Shown one piece after another: positions 1 through 11,249 of a DNA stretch of 64,000 nucleotides. This stretch comes from Desmodus rotundus (lineage: Eukaryota; Chordata; Mammalia; Chiroptera; Phyllostomidae), in NCBI RefSeq assembly GCF_022682495.2, contig NC_071388.1:85313073-85377072 (forward strand). The letters are read 5' to 3'. Made by a program: the position numbers and the translations under genes. The number at the start of each line of letters is the position of its first letter. The first letter of the stretch is position 1. Under the pieces are notes generated by a model. The model saw nothing but the letters and a program-made list of their open reading frames with translations, was not told where the DNA came from and ran no database searches.

Positions 1-445
1 CTAGGGGAACCTCCTATTGCTGCCCAGCGCTGCACCCACCTCTGGCATTTTTTCAGGCTTAAGTCAGGCAGGGGAAGTAAGATAGCCAAGAGATTAGGAG
101 ACTTCTTGCAGACAGAATGAGGACTTAGGCTATGTCAAAGTTGAGGGGTGAGGGTCCATCACCCCCTTTTCCTATAGCCCCCCAAGTCCTTCCCTGAGGG
201 CCCCTTCATAACCATGCCTGTCTTGGGTTGTCCCTCCCTTGAGGAATCTTACCCGTCATTGGCTAGCCAGTCATCTGCCCCGGGCCAAACAGGGTGAGGT
301 GAAAGGGGGCCTGCCAGGAAGATAAGTTTTGTCTCCTGAGTGGCTTATGGTCCCAAGGTCTTTTTACTCAGCCTTAGCTGTGTGTGTGGGGCCGGGGGGC
401 GGGGGCGGGTATAGCTTCTGAAACCAGGCTGGACAGTGCCCAACA
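1..445 (-). mobile_element. ERV LTR, class II-like, cut by window edge
   Basis: Minus-strand LTR whose 5' end lies at 445, where the plus strand reads CCCAACA (TGTTGGG on the minus strand). It aligns along its length with the complete LTR at 4202-5017: shared blocks include the segment around 66-130, the run of C residues near 161-183, and the GGAATCTTACCCGTCATTGG block near 243-262. The other end is outside the window, so it could be a solo LTR or the 5' LTR of a provirus lying to the left. No retroviral coding sequence is visible here. Confidence 0.75.
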
Positions 446-1194
446 AATACCTTTGGTTTGTTAAAACTTTCCTGGGTTTTTCAAACCTTACTGACCATAT
501 TCATTAATGTTGAATAATTTGACACCTACTCCCTAGAAATAAACCTAGGTAGTGAATGTATACATAAGCTGCTATACAAACTATTCCCTACAAGGGAATA
601 TGCTGGAAATAAATTACCTCCTGTTGCAAACTCAGGAGTCATTAACTTTAGGTATCCAAATAGTTTTGTAAGCATAGTCATTTGTAGAATATATACGTAT
701 GCAGTTATATTCTATCTTATTTGTTTTCTGCTTTTTAAGGGTCTTCTGAGCAACAGATGGTCATATAAATGCTCAACAATGCCCATATGAATAATATCTG
801 TCAACCTATTAATTAAAAAAACACATTCCAACAAATGTTTAATTAAAAAATAAATCCTTACAAATAATATTCTCTAGTGAATTTTGGTAACACATCTCAA
901 TTATATTTGTTTGAAATTTTGTCATCTTATTACTTGTACAAAAATCAGTCTTAAAAAAATTAAAACCATGGAGATAGCATTAATCTGTCTTCCGACGGTG
1001 TTGAAAAATACCTTAAAAGTGAAGAGTAGAAAGAACTACACAGCTAATATTCAAAGTGGCAGTTGTAATAGTCATGTCTTGTGCAACTTGCCTAATGACT
1101 TTCCAAACATTAAAAACCCAATGGGATCGGTGAACTGGTGGTCATTAGCCTGTCAGCACTCCTTTGCCCAGCTTTGCCATGTTTTATGAATCAA
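446..1194. other. No recognisable feature
   Basis: AT-rich sequence between the LTR and an L1 tail. The open frame at 884-1189 (101 codons) has no recognisable domain and looks like chance. I see no gene or repeat that I can name. Confidence 0.5.
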
Positions 1195-1302
1195 AAAAAT
1201 CAGGGAGGGAAGAGGGTTTGGCTGGGGTGGGAGGAGGATGTGGTGGGGAGTGAATGCAGACAACTGTAATTGAACAATAAAATAATTTTTTAAAAAATTC
1301 AA
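1195..1302 (+). mobile_element. LINE-1 3' end fragment
   Basis: Short 5'-truncated L1. A G-rich stretch is followed by the L1 3'-end signature ATGCAGACAACTGTAATTGA, then AATAAAATAA and an A-rich tail. The same G-rich block, signature and tail occur in the better preserved L1 at 17632-18812. Confidence 0.7.
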
Positions 1303-3584
1303 TTCTGCATGACTTTTCCCAAATAGATTATAAACTCCTCAAAAGCAGGACCATTTGCTTCCGGTGTTACCTTTCTTATAGTGCCTGGGTATTATTAATT
1401 GGGAAAAGCAAAATAAAAATTAAAACTGCAACGTAAAATAGTGGGTAGAATTGACATTTGTGTGAACTCTCTTTACTCTCACTCCTCTTTAATGACACGT
1501 ATGCGAGTACGCTATTCAAGTTCATGCATTTAAAGAAGTCCCCTTAAATGTGAACAGCTATTCTCTCAGGCTCCATGTAGTCACCAAATACATTATTTCT
1601 GAGGTTTTGTTTAAAACATCTAAAAATTACATGTTTCTGTTTTTAAGATGAGAACACAAAAATTGTTGATCAAATCATTGAAGTTTTGGGCCCTTTACAA
1701 ACAAAGCAGTCACAGAGGCTCGGTTTCATATTGAACAAGCACTTTCGACGAAGGCTGTTTGGGGCTTTGAGTCCTTTTTTGAGTCAAGCTGCTGAGTGTT
1801 TTAGGTTTTATTCTTTGTGGTAAACAAGAATGCCGTCCTCCCTTAAAAAGATAAATTGAGTTTTGTTTTCTTTGTTTCATACCTTTCAGCAGCGCATTCA
1901 GAGTAAAAGCTGTCCCTGCATCTTTTTACTGAGTGAAAACTTGCTTGGGCTTTTGCCCGTGAATTTGTATTTAAGCAAATATCTCTAAAAATAATGGAGC
2001 ACTAGCATTAGCTTACCTAAAAGACACCCTTTCTTTTTAATTCATCTAACGTCTTCAAAAGAAACACAGATACAGAACCTGGAGCCCGTAGTGCTCAACA
2101 AGATAGACTTGCCTGCCAGACTTAATCAGACATTATGAATTCTATGGACTTTTCTATATCAATAGCTTAAAAAAAAAACCCTCCATAAATAAGATGACAG
2201 TGGGAAGGATGCTGCTGCCATGATGGCCTGGCATAAAATTCATTAGATTCTGGTCTGCATTATTTCAGCATCATTTACAGCTACAAGAAAAACCAACAGC
2301 ACCTCCAACAGCAAAGAAATGAACAGTGAACTCTGCAATGCATCTCATGGCTATTTTGATAAGAGACCTCTATTCATTTCCATGAAATTTTGACAAGCAG
2401 TAGCAGCAGCAATGAGTTCATTTCCTTGAATTTTTTTTAAAAAGTCTAAATAGCCTAAGTGATTGCCCTTTCACAAAAAGACATTTCTGTGACCATTTTA
2501 TTAAATTTTAGCTAAGAAGCAATGTTTTCCACTTTTCATACATGTGGAGGGACAGCTCACACTGAAGCAGCTACCCTGAGGATTAACTTTTGTGAGTCAT
2601 CTTTTACTGTTACAAGAAATAATGCTAGTGTTATATTTTGAAGTCATTTTCAGTATTACCTACTAATTGATATTTATTGTATTGATGTAAAACTTACTAA
2701 ATAATCTCTTATTAGGTACTCAAATATTTCTTTTATTCAAATGATTATGTAATAAATAGGAACAATTCACATTTTAAGTTTCAGTAGAAGCTAATATTTC
2801 AGCAAAATTGCCTGCTTCAATTCTCTAAAATTGTTTAGAAAACTTCTTTCTCATGGCATCATATTTAGCATTAAATCTTGAAGAGAATTTAAAAGAGAAA
2901 AAAAGGAAACAAGAGTTAGAGGCACAAGATATTTTTATCACAGATCCAGAGCTTCTCAACCTGAACTGAGTCATCCAATTTGATATAAGTTGCCCTCAAG
3001 AAGAATAACAGTGAACAACAAAAAACTATTTTAATTAAGTGGAAATACTATGGTATAAAGTTAGAAATTTATAAACTCCTGAATAGTTTCAGTGTCCTCA
3101 ATACATCAATCATTGCATGAAAACATTTCAAGTTATTTCTGACAAGAAAAGAGTGGATACATTTCATTTTGCTATTATAATATACTCCATAATCTAAGAT
3201 GTTCTGAAGCTGCCATTTGAGGTGATTATTTAAGTTACAATGGTTTTTCCAAGTTTATGAAAAAAGTCATAGCAGGGTTTTTTTTTAATATAGCAAACCC
3301 GGCAGTGATTAAGTATTTGCGTAAAGATTATTTTCTTTGTTGTCATGGATCAGATAAAAACCTGATAAGAATGGTTGACAATTTACCAGAATGAGAGATC
3401 CAGCAACTTGGAAAATATGGAGTTATGGTTCAATTTTCGATTTCATTTACAAACACTTTTGTTTCTAAGATTTATCTCTGTGAACTGTATCAGAGTACAG
3501 AATACAATTGACTATCTAATTGTACTCTATACTTAGTAGTATAGGCAAATTTAAATGGACTGACTTTTTCCATCTAACAAAAAT
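1303..3584. other. No recognisable feature
   Basis: AT-rich, apparently single-copy sequence. No repeat family, RNA gene or convincing coding region is visible. Confidence 0.5.
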
Positions 3585-4201
3585 ATTCATGCAGTACCTA
3601 CTATGTACTATTTGTGAAATGAGAAAAGTAGAGATATAATAGTGAATAAGGTAGATGAGACATGGTGGTATTATTGTGGTGGTGTTCACGTTTTAGTGGA
3701 AGAAATAGAGAAATGACCAATAACTAATACACAATGTAATAAATGGTCTTTGTATCATGTTGCAGGAATACATTATAAAGGAAGAGTTGAGGAAAGCTTC
3801 ACAGGAGAAGTTTTTTTTTTTTAAACTGTAACATAATGGATAAATAAAAGTTAACCAAGTCAAAACTGAAGGAAATGTCTCTATCGAGGAGAATAACAAG
3901 TGTAAAGGCGTAGTAATGTTGGGCTGAATGACAGACAAACATAGAGAATAGTGGAAACTTAGTTATGAGGTGATACACAATTTGGAAGTGCTGAGGGAAA
4001 AAATGAGGAAGGTGTTTTGGGCCATACTGTGAATAGCCTTTAAACAAAGTTGAAGGGCTTGTCCTTTTTCCTTTATAGAGAGAAATTCAGGAAAGGTTAA
4101 GAACAGAGAAGGACAGTACATGAAAAACAACTTTTTATTTTACAAAAATGTAAAAAAAATTTTGAGGATTGTGTGAAAGAGAGATTTTGAAGGTAGAGAA
4201 C
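3585..4201 (-). mobile_element. L2 LINE, 3' part, antisense
   Basis: Ancient L2 in reverse orientation. It begins with the complement of the L2 tail (CCTACTATGTACTATTTGTG), continues through a 'sent to the group in AGTGAATAAGG' type block, and later shows the typical GAATAACAAGTGTAAAGGCG and GGGCCATACTGTGAATAGCC blocks. It is interrupted at 4202 by an ERV LTR and resumes at 5018. Divergence is high, as expected for L2. Confidence 0.65.
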
Positions 4202-5017
4202 TGTGGGGGGGGCTCCGCTCGCAGTCCCCACCCCTGGCTGCCACTGATGAGAATAAGTCTACAAGACATGATCTGCTGGGGGAGGAAAGGTGGCCGATCT
4301 CTCAAAGAAGAAGGTCCAGGAGCTTTTTCCTCAATGGGCTTTTATTGGGTTCAATTTGCACAGGAATACAGGTAAAGCTCATCAATCATTGTCAAGCAGT
4401 AAGGATCGAACAAGAGATAACAAAGAACTCTGAGGGCTTATTCCGAGTCAGGGTCAGTTAAGCTACAGGGCTGTAAGACTTTGGGAAACAAACTCATTTC
4501 AGGCTTGGACCCTTATCATCTAAATTGAGGGTATTAGCAAAGCAGGTTTCACAGGGTTTTACGCATTCTTTCTTAGGCCTGATCGCCCCAGGGAACCCAG
4601 CCTTTCCAGCACAGGGCTGCACCTCCCTCTGTCATTGTTTCAGGTTTAAGTCAGGCAGGGGAAGATAGCCAAGAGATTAGGAGACTTCTTGCAGGCAGAA
4701 TGAGGACTCAGGCTATGTCAAAGTCGAGGGGCGAGGGTCCATCACCCCCTTTCTCCATAGCCCCCCAAGTCCTTCCCTGTGGGCCTCTTCATGACCATGC
4801 CTGTCTTAGGTCGTCCCTCCCTTGAGGAATCTTACCCGTCATTGGCTAACTGATCAGGCTCAGGGCCAACCAGGGTGATGTAAAGTGGGCAGGGGCACTG
4901 GCCCCTGCCAGGGAGATAAGCTTTGTCTCCTTAGTGGCTTATGGTTCCAATGTCTCTGACTCAGCCTTAGCCATGGAGGGTTATAGCTTCTGAAACCAGG
5001 CAGGGTGGTTCCCAACA
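4202..5017 (-). mobile_element. Solo LTR, class II-like ERV
   Basis: An 816-bp LTR on the minus strand, reading TGTTGGGAACCACCC at its 5' end (5017 downward) and ending in CCCCACA (4202), so it has the canonical TG...CA termini. It is flanked by a perfect 6-bp direct repeat GAGAAC (4196-4201 and 5018-5023). Six-base duplications are typical of class II (betaretrovirus-like) integrations. A minus-strand AATAAA lies at the complement of 4341-4346, which suits the R region. There is no internal region, so this is a solo LTR left by recombination between two LTRs. It sits inside an L2. Confidence 0.85.
4341..4346 (-). promoter_or_regulatory. LTR polyadenylation signal
   Basis: AATAAA on the minus strand, within ACCCAATAAAAGCCC, about 140 bp from the LTR 3' terminus. 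This is the expected place for the R-region polyadenylation signal of the solo LTR. Confidence 0.6.
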
Positions 5018-5440
5018 GAGAACTATTATGTTTTGATAATAGTCCAGGTGAGAAATATGAGAGACAGTAAGGATGTTTGTCAGTGAAAAAGAAGATATAA
5101 GTGATTTTAGAGACACCTATGAAATAAAGCCAAGTACAATTTGGTAGTTGGTACCACTTGGAGATATAAATTGGTACCATTTAGAGGTTGTAGGTCATTG
5201 AGATGAAAGGATTAGGATGACTCAACTCCATTTGGATGTGGTACCATTCTGAAGGCAATGAGTATCATACGGATGTGGTAGATCATTGACAGGGAAGAGT
5301 TGAAGATGACTTTAATGTGTGCACTTGGCCTTTTGAGTAACTGATATTTCCATTAACCAAGATAGGAAATCTAGGAAAAGGAGCAGCATTGGAAAAAATA
5401 GAAGAAAGATGATGCTTGATTTTTTTTTTAGGCACAATAC
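5018..5440 (-). mobile_element. L2 LINE, continuation after the LTR
   Basis: The interrupted L2 resumes at once. AATAGTCCAGGTGAGAAATA near 5038-5057 is the complement of the L2 region just downstream of the reverse transcriptase, followed by GAAGATGACTTTAATGTGTG near 5302-5321 and a block near 5350-5375. Orientation and order are collinear with 3585-4201, which confirms that the LTR landed in a pre-existing L2. Confidence 0.6.
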
Positions 5441-6000
5441 AATAGAATATAACCTCAAAGAAAGCAATAACTTCAAATAGACTTATTATATTAATAGTTT
5501 TGGTTTTAAGCTTTAATGTAGGAAAGGGAACAATTTAGTGATTTTATAATTATCATTTAGTTTTCCTAAAAAAAGACCTAGGTCTAAAATTATGTATAAC
5601 TATGTAAGTAGAAACTATATAGTAAGTGTATTATAACTTAAGAAATATATACATACTAAGATGAAATGGTAAAGAAAAAATGATACATAAAGAAAAATAA
5701 CAGGTATTTTTTAAAATAAAGTATAATCATATATTAAAAATGTAGGCATTTAAATTAAAAACTTGGTGGATGTGTTTTAAAAACTGGTTACACACAACTA
5801 AGGACAGAATTAGTCATCTGCAAGGTAAGTATGAAAAAATTGCATCATATACAGCCCAGATACATTTTAAAAAAGGAAACAATTAAGAGAGACTCAGAGA
5901 AAAAAATACAAATTCAGTATACATCTAAATGGAGCCACAAAAATAAAAAATAAAGAGAATGATAGAGAGGCAATGCCTGAAAAGAAATGTCTGGAAAAAG
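5441..6000. other. No recognisable feature
   Basis: Very AT-rich sequence; nothing identifiable. Confidence 0.5.
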
Positions 6001-6265
6001 TAAGCTGCCACATTGTGAGAAAGCCTGTGACAATGGCTGTCATACGAACCCTGGGTGCTCTGCAGGAGCTGACAGTCGTCCCTGCTAACAGTCAGCAAGG
6101 AACAAGGACCTCAGTCCCACAGTTGCAAGGAACTGGATTCTAACAAAAAATTTCATGCGAGTTGAGCAGAGCACCCCAAGCTCCAGAAAGGAACATAATG
6201 TTGCCAATGCCTTGTTTGCTCCCTTGTTACCACCTGAGCTGCAGACCCACTGAAGATGTTCTTCT
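6001..6265 (+). mobile_element. MLT1-like LTR fragment (ERVL-MaLR)
   Basis: The order GTGAGAAAGCC, GGAGCTGACAGTC, GCTAACAGTCAGCAAGGAAC, ACAGTTGCAAGGAACTGGAT, AGCTCCAGAAAGGAAC resembles the middle part of MaLR/MLT1 LTRs. The fragment is truncated on both sides and borders an L1. Family assignment is by eye only. Confidence 0.45.
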
Positions 6266-6269
6266 GAAA

Positions 6270-6700
6270 GAGGAAGCAAGCACATACAAGGGTTAGAGAT
6301 AGATTATTCAGTAAATGGTGTTGGGAAAATTGGAGAGATACATGCAGAGAAATGAAACTAAACCACCTTCTCACATGCACACACAAGAACAAATGGGTTA
6401 AGACTTAAATGTTAGACCCAAAACCATAAAGATCCTACAAGAAAACATAGGTAGCAAAATCTCAGACAGTGCTCATAGAAAATTTTTATCAGATATATCT
6501 CCCCAGGCAAGAGAAACAAAACCAAACCAAACAAAACAAAACAAATGGGACTACATCAAAATAAAAATATTTTGCACAGCAAAGGAGAACATCAACAAAA
6601 TAAAAAAGACAACACAGAGAATAGGAAAAGACATTTGCCAATACATTAATAAAGGGTTAATTTCCAAATGTTATAAAGAACTTACAAAATTCAACACCAA
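6270..6700 (+). mobile_element. LINE-1 ORF2 fragment, left of a nested insertion
   Basis: L1 ORF2 C-terminal half, recognised from AATGGTGTTGGGAAAATTGG, the ACAGGAAAACATAGG-like block, AATGGGACTACATCAAAATA and AAAGGGTTAATTTCC. The reading frame is broken by stops and a CAAAA-rich expansion near 6519-6545. The element is cut at 6700 by a HAL1 insertion and resumes at 7448 at the same point of ORF2. Confidence 0.8.
6686..6700 (+). repeat. Target site duplication, left copy
   Basis: AAAATTCAACACCAA. It matches AAAATCTCAACACCAA at 7448-7463 with one inserted base and brackets the HAL1 insertion in the L1. Confidence 0.75.
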
Positions 6701-7447
6701 GACACATCATGATTACAATGTCAAAGGTTAAAGAGAAAGAGACAATCTTAAATGTAGCAAGAGAAAAAGAAGAGAGTTAACCTACAAAGGAGTTCCCATA
6801 AGACTATCAGCTGATTTCTCAAAAGAAACTTCTCAGGGAAGAAGGGGCTGGAAAGAAGTATTCAAAGTCATGAAAGGCAAGGACCCACATCCAAGATTAC
6901 TCTGTCCAGCAAAGCTATCATTTAGAATGGACGGGCAGATAAAGTGCTTCCCAGACAAGGTAAAGCTAAAGGAGTTCATCATCACCAAGGCATTATTACA
7001 GGAAATGTTAAAGGGATTTAGTTAAGAAAAAGAAGATCAAAACTATGAACATTTTAATGGCAGCAAATTCACAACTATCAACAACTGAATCTAAAAAAAC
7101 CAAACTAAGCAAACAAGCAGAACAGGAACAGAATCAAAGACATGGAGATCATTTGGAGGGTTATCAGCTGGGAGGAGGAAGGGGGACAAGGGGGGAAAAG
7201 GTTTGGGGATTAAGAGGCATAAATGGTAGGTGCAAAATAGATAGGGAGAGGTTAAGAATAGTATAGGAAATGGAGAAGCAAAAGAACTTATGTGTACAAC
7301 CCATGGACATGAACTAAGTAGGGGGTGGGGGGGCGAATGATGGAAGGAAGGCAGGGACTGGGTGGAAGGGAAAATGGTAAAAAATTGGGACAACTATAAT
7401 AGAAAAGAAATATATTTTAGAAAAAATCAAAGAAATATATATTTTTT
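6701..7447 (+). mobile_element. HAL1-like (ORF1-only) element, 5' truncated
   Basis: Starts inside ORF1 at the 'TPRHIM'-like position and runs through the C-terminal ORF1p region (readable to about 7020: PRLLCPAKLSFRMDG, then a KLKEFIITKALL-like stretch). It then goes straight into a roughly 400-bp 3' UTR with no ORF2. This is the structure of half-L1 (HAL1) retrotransposons. It ends with GGGACAACTATAATAG and an A/T-rich tail. Flanking target duplications (6686-6700, 7448-7463) show insertion into an existing L1. Confidence 0.75.
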
Positions 7448-8345
7448 AAAATCTCAACACCAAAAAACCAAACAACCCAATTTCAAAAAATGGACAAAAG
7501 ACATGAATAGACACTTCTCCAAAGAGTACATACAGATGGCCAACAGTCATACAAAAAAATGTTAAACATCACTAATCATCAGAGAAATGAAAACTAAAAC
7601 CATAATGAGATATCATCTCACACCTGTCAGAATGGCTATCATCAATAAATCAATAAACAACAAATGCTGACCAGGATGTGGAGAAAGAGGAACCCTTTTG
7701 TACTATTGGTGGGAATGCAGACTGGTGTAGCCACTCAGGAAACCAGTGTGGAGATACCTCAAAAAATTAAAAATGGATCTGCCTTTTGACCCAGCAATCC
7801 CACTTCTGAGAACATATCTGAAGGAACCCAAAACACTAATTCAAAATAACTTATGCACCCTTATGTTCATTGCAGCATTATTTACAATTGCCAAGATATG
7901 CAAGCAGCCTAAGTGTCCATCAGTGGATGAGTGAATAAACCAACTATGTGACATTTACACAATGGAATACTACTTGGCTGTAAAAAAAAAGAGAGAGAGA
8001 GAAAATTTTACCCTTTGCAACAGCATAGATGGACTTGGAGAACATTATGCTAAGTGAAATAAACCAGTCAGAGAAAGACAAATACCATATGATTTCACTC
8101 ATATGTGGAATCTAATGAACAAACTGAACTAACAAGCAAAATAGACATAGACTTATAGAGAGCAGGAGGATGGTTTAGTGGGGGGAGGTTAGAGGGTGGA
8201 GAGATTAAGCAAAAATGAAAAAGGACTCATGGACATGGACAACAGTGTGGTGATTTCAGGGAGGAGGGGGGTTTAAGGGGATTGCATAGTAATGGAAAGA
8301 ATAACAATTAAAAAATTAAAAATAAATAAACTATCCCAAAACTAA
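7448..8345 (+). mobile_element. LINE-1 ORF2 C-terminus and 3' UTR, right of nested insertion
   Basis: L1 resumes with ATCTCAACACCAAAAAACCA and continues through the end of ORF2. Residues readable at 7746-7934 include [10 protein letters not shown], typical of L1 ORF2p C-termini, followed by ATTGCCAAGATATGCAAGCA and the 3' UTR with G-rich blocks near 8180-8275. The tail is a short A-rich stretch to about 8345. Scattered stops mean no intact ORF2. Confidence 0.85.
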
Positions 8346-9470
8346 AAATATATCATTAAAGGAAAAAAAAGAAACTATGAAATAATAAATCAAAGGACTC
8401 ATTTAAATGAAAAAGAGAGACACCAAACTCTCCAGCAGTAGGAATGATGATGATGAGACCTCTGTGATGAGATGTTCCTTTGCAGAGTGGATAACCGCTT
8501 CGTGGGGATGTTGGAAAATATCTGAACTTTCCATATGAAGAGTGAGATGAATTGATGCCTCTGGTAACACTTTGATGTGCCTCACCAAAGTCTGTCTCAA
8601 CATAAAAGCTTCTGCAACAAAGGTATGCAGAATCCATATAGATTCAAATTAAGCCCTCTTGGTCACATCAGAGAAAATGTCAGTGTCCAACAGGTTGTAC
8701 CAAAAACCTCGCCATAGGCCTTGCCTGTTTATATCCTTTCCACTCTAAAAGTATTCTAGGTCCCCTGGTACAGAATTTTGCCAATATCATCAAAATAAAT
8801 GATCATGCATTAAATACCTACTATGTGCCCATCATATGTTAGCTTTCTTTCACACTTAAAACATGATGATTCACCCTATTTAGCCATGTGCATACTCCAG
8901 AATGCACTTGCTGCATGTGTCCTTACCAAGAAACTATGCTTTATGCTTCTAGATAACGAGTGTGGCTTCCCCATGAAACCATCTTGCATAGGTAATAAAT
9001 CATGTTCATCAGGTTTGTGAATAGCTCCACATTATGCTCACTTGAAGCCAATCTGGGATCTTGTCCTAATAACTAGAGAAGTGAGCCAGGGAGATCTTCC
9101 AACATCAGAGATTGAAGTGAAAGTGTCAACCCACATCTGGGACCTTAAGGGATGGAGCACTGGGGAACGTTAGGTATTATTTCAGTGTTACTCATATGAA
9201 CTTACTGGCAAACACCACAGAAACAACTGCTGTGTTTCTGTAGAATATAGCTAAGGGCATGGGCATAGTCTAAATTAATTTTTCTAAAAACAATTATTAT
9301 TGACTTCAAATATAAATCCTTAGCTATTATAGGACATTTAAAAGTATATAATCAGAAGATACACATGATTATTTATAAAATATATATGACATAAAGAATC
9401 ATGTAATAACAAACACTCATGTATCCACCTCTACAGCTTAAAGAAACTGACATTTTTTTCATCTGATATA
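8346..9470. other. No recognisable feature
   Basis: Moderately AT-rich sequence; open frames here (for example 8356-8637 minus) lack recognisable domains. Nothing identifiable. Confidence 0.5.
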
Positions 9471-9475
9471 ACTGT

Positions 9476-9518
9476 GAGCATCTTAGTGCCTTGAAAGGCA
9501 CTACGATATAAGATGCTC
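9476..9518 (+). repeat. Short hairpin with two stem blocks
   Basis: GAGCATCTTA (9476-9485) is the exact reverse complement of TAAGATGCTC (9509-9518). Inside it, AGTGCCT pairs with AGGCACT around a TGAA loop. The stem totals about 17 pairs with one 7-nt bulge on the 3' side. No surrounding element explains it. Confidence 0.6.
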
Positions 9519-9889
9519 CAAATACAAGTCTAAATCAATTAAAAGTGACAAAGACCTGACATAAACTATAAAATAAAGTGATTCTGTGCTGAACTGTGTC
9601 CCATTCCTTTTGTTTATGACACCCTCCTACCTTCTCCAGTTCCAAAATCAGCTCATCTTTTAGATACAAAAATAGTTATTTGATGGAATAGCCCTCTTTG
9701 CTTTTATTGGTTAGAGATGTCTCTATCCAAACTAACCCAGCATCTTCATTTGAGACCTATAGTCAAGCTGCCTGGTTGTGAGTTCTCCCCCATTTCACAT
9801 TCTATTCCATTTTCTAAGCTCAGCGGTGCCAGAATGCAGCAGTAACACCAGGAGTGATGAGAAACACTGGGAAATTACAGGAGAAATCA
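9519..9889. other. No recognisable feature
   Basis: Nothing identifiable between the hairpin and the ERVL-type LTR. Confidence 0.45.
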
Positions 9890-10265
9890 AAACCCATCTT
9901 TATCCATTCAGGCTGCTATAACGAAATACCATAGACTGGTGGCTCCAACAACACAGACTTATTTATCATCGTTTTGGAGGCTAGAAAGTCGCAGGTGAAG
10001 AGGTAAGCAAATCTAGGTCTGGTGCAGTCTGCTTTCTAGTTCAGATGGTCATTCTCTCTCTGTAACTTCATATGGCAGAAGGGACACAGTAGTTTTTTTG
10101 GCTGTGGTCCCATTTTTAAGTGCACTTATGCCATTTGTGAGTGATCTACCCTCATAACCTCATCACTTTCCAAAGGGCCACCTCCTAATACCATCACAGT
10201 GGGGGTTAAGATTTCAACACGTGAATTTTGGAGGGAACACAAACATTCCATCTGTAGCAAAACTC
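9890..10265 (+). mobile_element. ERVL-type LTR (MLT2-like), first copy
   Basis: Opens with CCATTCAGGCTGCTATAACG, then AAATACCATAGACTGGTGGC, CTTATTTATCATCGTTTTGG, and ends with AAGATTTCAACACGTGAATT before ACATTCCATCTG. This order matches MLT2-class LTRs of mammalian ERVL elements. Diverged and without an internal region. Confidence 0.65.
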
Positions 10266-10308
10266 CAGCCCCAATGTATTTGACATAGAATGTCTCTCTG
10301 AGGGGGAT

Positions 10309-10682
10309 GTATTAGTTTTCTATGGCTGCCATAATAACTTGCCTCAAATTTGATGGCTTCAAACAATAGAAATGTATTTTTTCACAGTTCTGAAGTCCAG
10401 AAGTCTGAAATCAATGTGTGTGCCAAGGCTGTTCATTCTCTGAAGGTTCTAAGCAAGAATCTATTCCTTGCTTCTTCCAGCTTCTGGTGGATCCAGGTAT
10501 CCTTGGTTTGTGGCCACATCACTCTATAGTCACACTGTCTCATCTTCATAGGTCTCAAAACTCCTTCTTCCTCTCAGTTATAAGAATGCATGTACTTGCC
10601 TTTAGGACCCACCCAGATCATCCAAGATTAGTTTCTACTCTCATGATCCTTAACTTAATTTTTTTTTGCCATATTAGGTAAT
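10309..10682 (+). mobile_element. ERVL-type LTR, second copy, left part
   Basis: Starts ATTAGTTTTCTATGGCTGCC and continues with TTCACAGTTCTGAAGTCCAG, CTTGCTTCTTCCAGCTTCTG and CCACCCAGATCATCCAAGAT, again an MLT2-like order. It is interrupted at 10683 by another LTR and resumes at 11250 with the expected next block. The two ERVL-type LTRs lie in tandem about 45 bp apart. Confidence 0.65.
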
Positions 10683-11249
10683 TGATGTGGACTCTGGCCA
10701 GTGAGGTCCATGTGTTGTGGCTGCGACGAACAAATTCACATGGACTACAGAAGTCCTGTGGAGAAAAAGGGACAGCATGGCCACTCTCTGAGTGAGAGAG
10801 GGCCCCAACCCCTGCCTGGACAGGCTTTTATTGCTTTTCTGGGTACATAACATTGAGGATGGTCCTCATTAACTATGCATAGGTTTGCTTTAGGTGGTTA
10901 CCTTAGATAACAAAGGAAAATATGTTGCTAATTACTTCAAAGAAAAGGAGGTTTTGCAAATACAAGGGGAAAGGTGGTTGAACTGGTTATACTCCATACC
11001 TGAGAGGTTTAGCAAAGATTTGAGGAAGTTACTTTAAAGATATGCAGTAAACATTTGCTGCCTCAATTTGGGGTGAGGGAGTTTTAGCAAAAAGCAAGCC
11101 TCAAAGCAGCCTAGGTACAATGCAGGCCTGATTTCCCATGGGAAAACTGGTCCGTGGGCTCGGTTCCTGTGTTCCAACTTGCTCCCCACTGGTTTTCCGA
11201 ATCAGGGGCTGAGCTACATTCTCCATGCCACTCAGATAGGTTCCCTATA
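10683..11249 (-). mobile_element. Solo LTR inside an ERVL-type LTR
   Basis: About 567 bp. The plus-strand left end reads TGATGTGG, and the right end ...CCCTATA would be a decayed TG on the minus strand. A 6-bp direct repeat GGTAAT flanks it (10677-10682 and 11250-11255; the match extends to 8 bp as TAGGTAAT). A minus-strand AATAAA at the complement of 10827-10832 (CAATAAAAGCCTG) fits an R region. Sequence style and duplication length suggest a class II-like ERV, different from the family at 4202-5017. The host LTR continues without loss across the insertion. Confidence 0.65.

Noticed and set aside
1..5017. One provirus with LTRs at 1-445 and 4202-5017
   Set aside because: The sequence between them is unique DNA plus an L2, and the second LTR has its own 6-bp target duplication. 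They are independent insertions.
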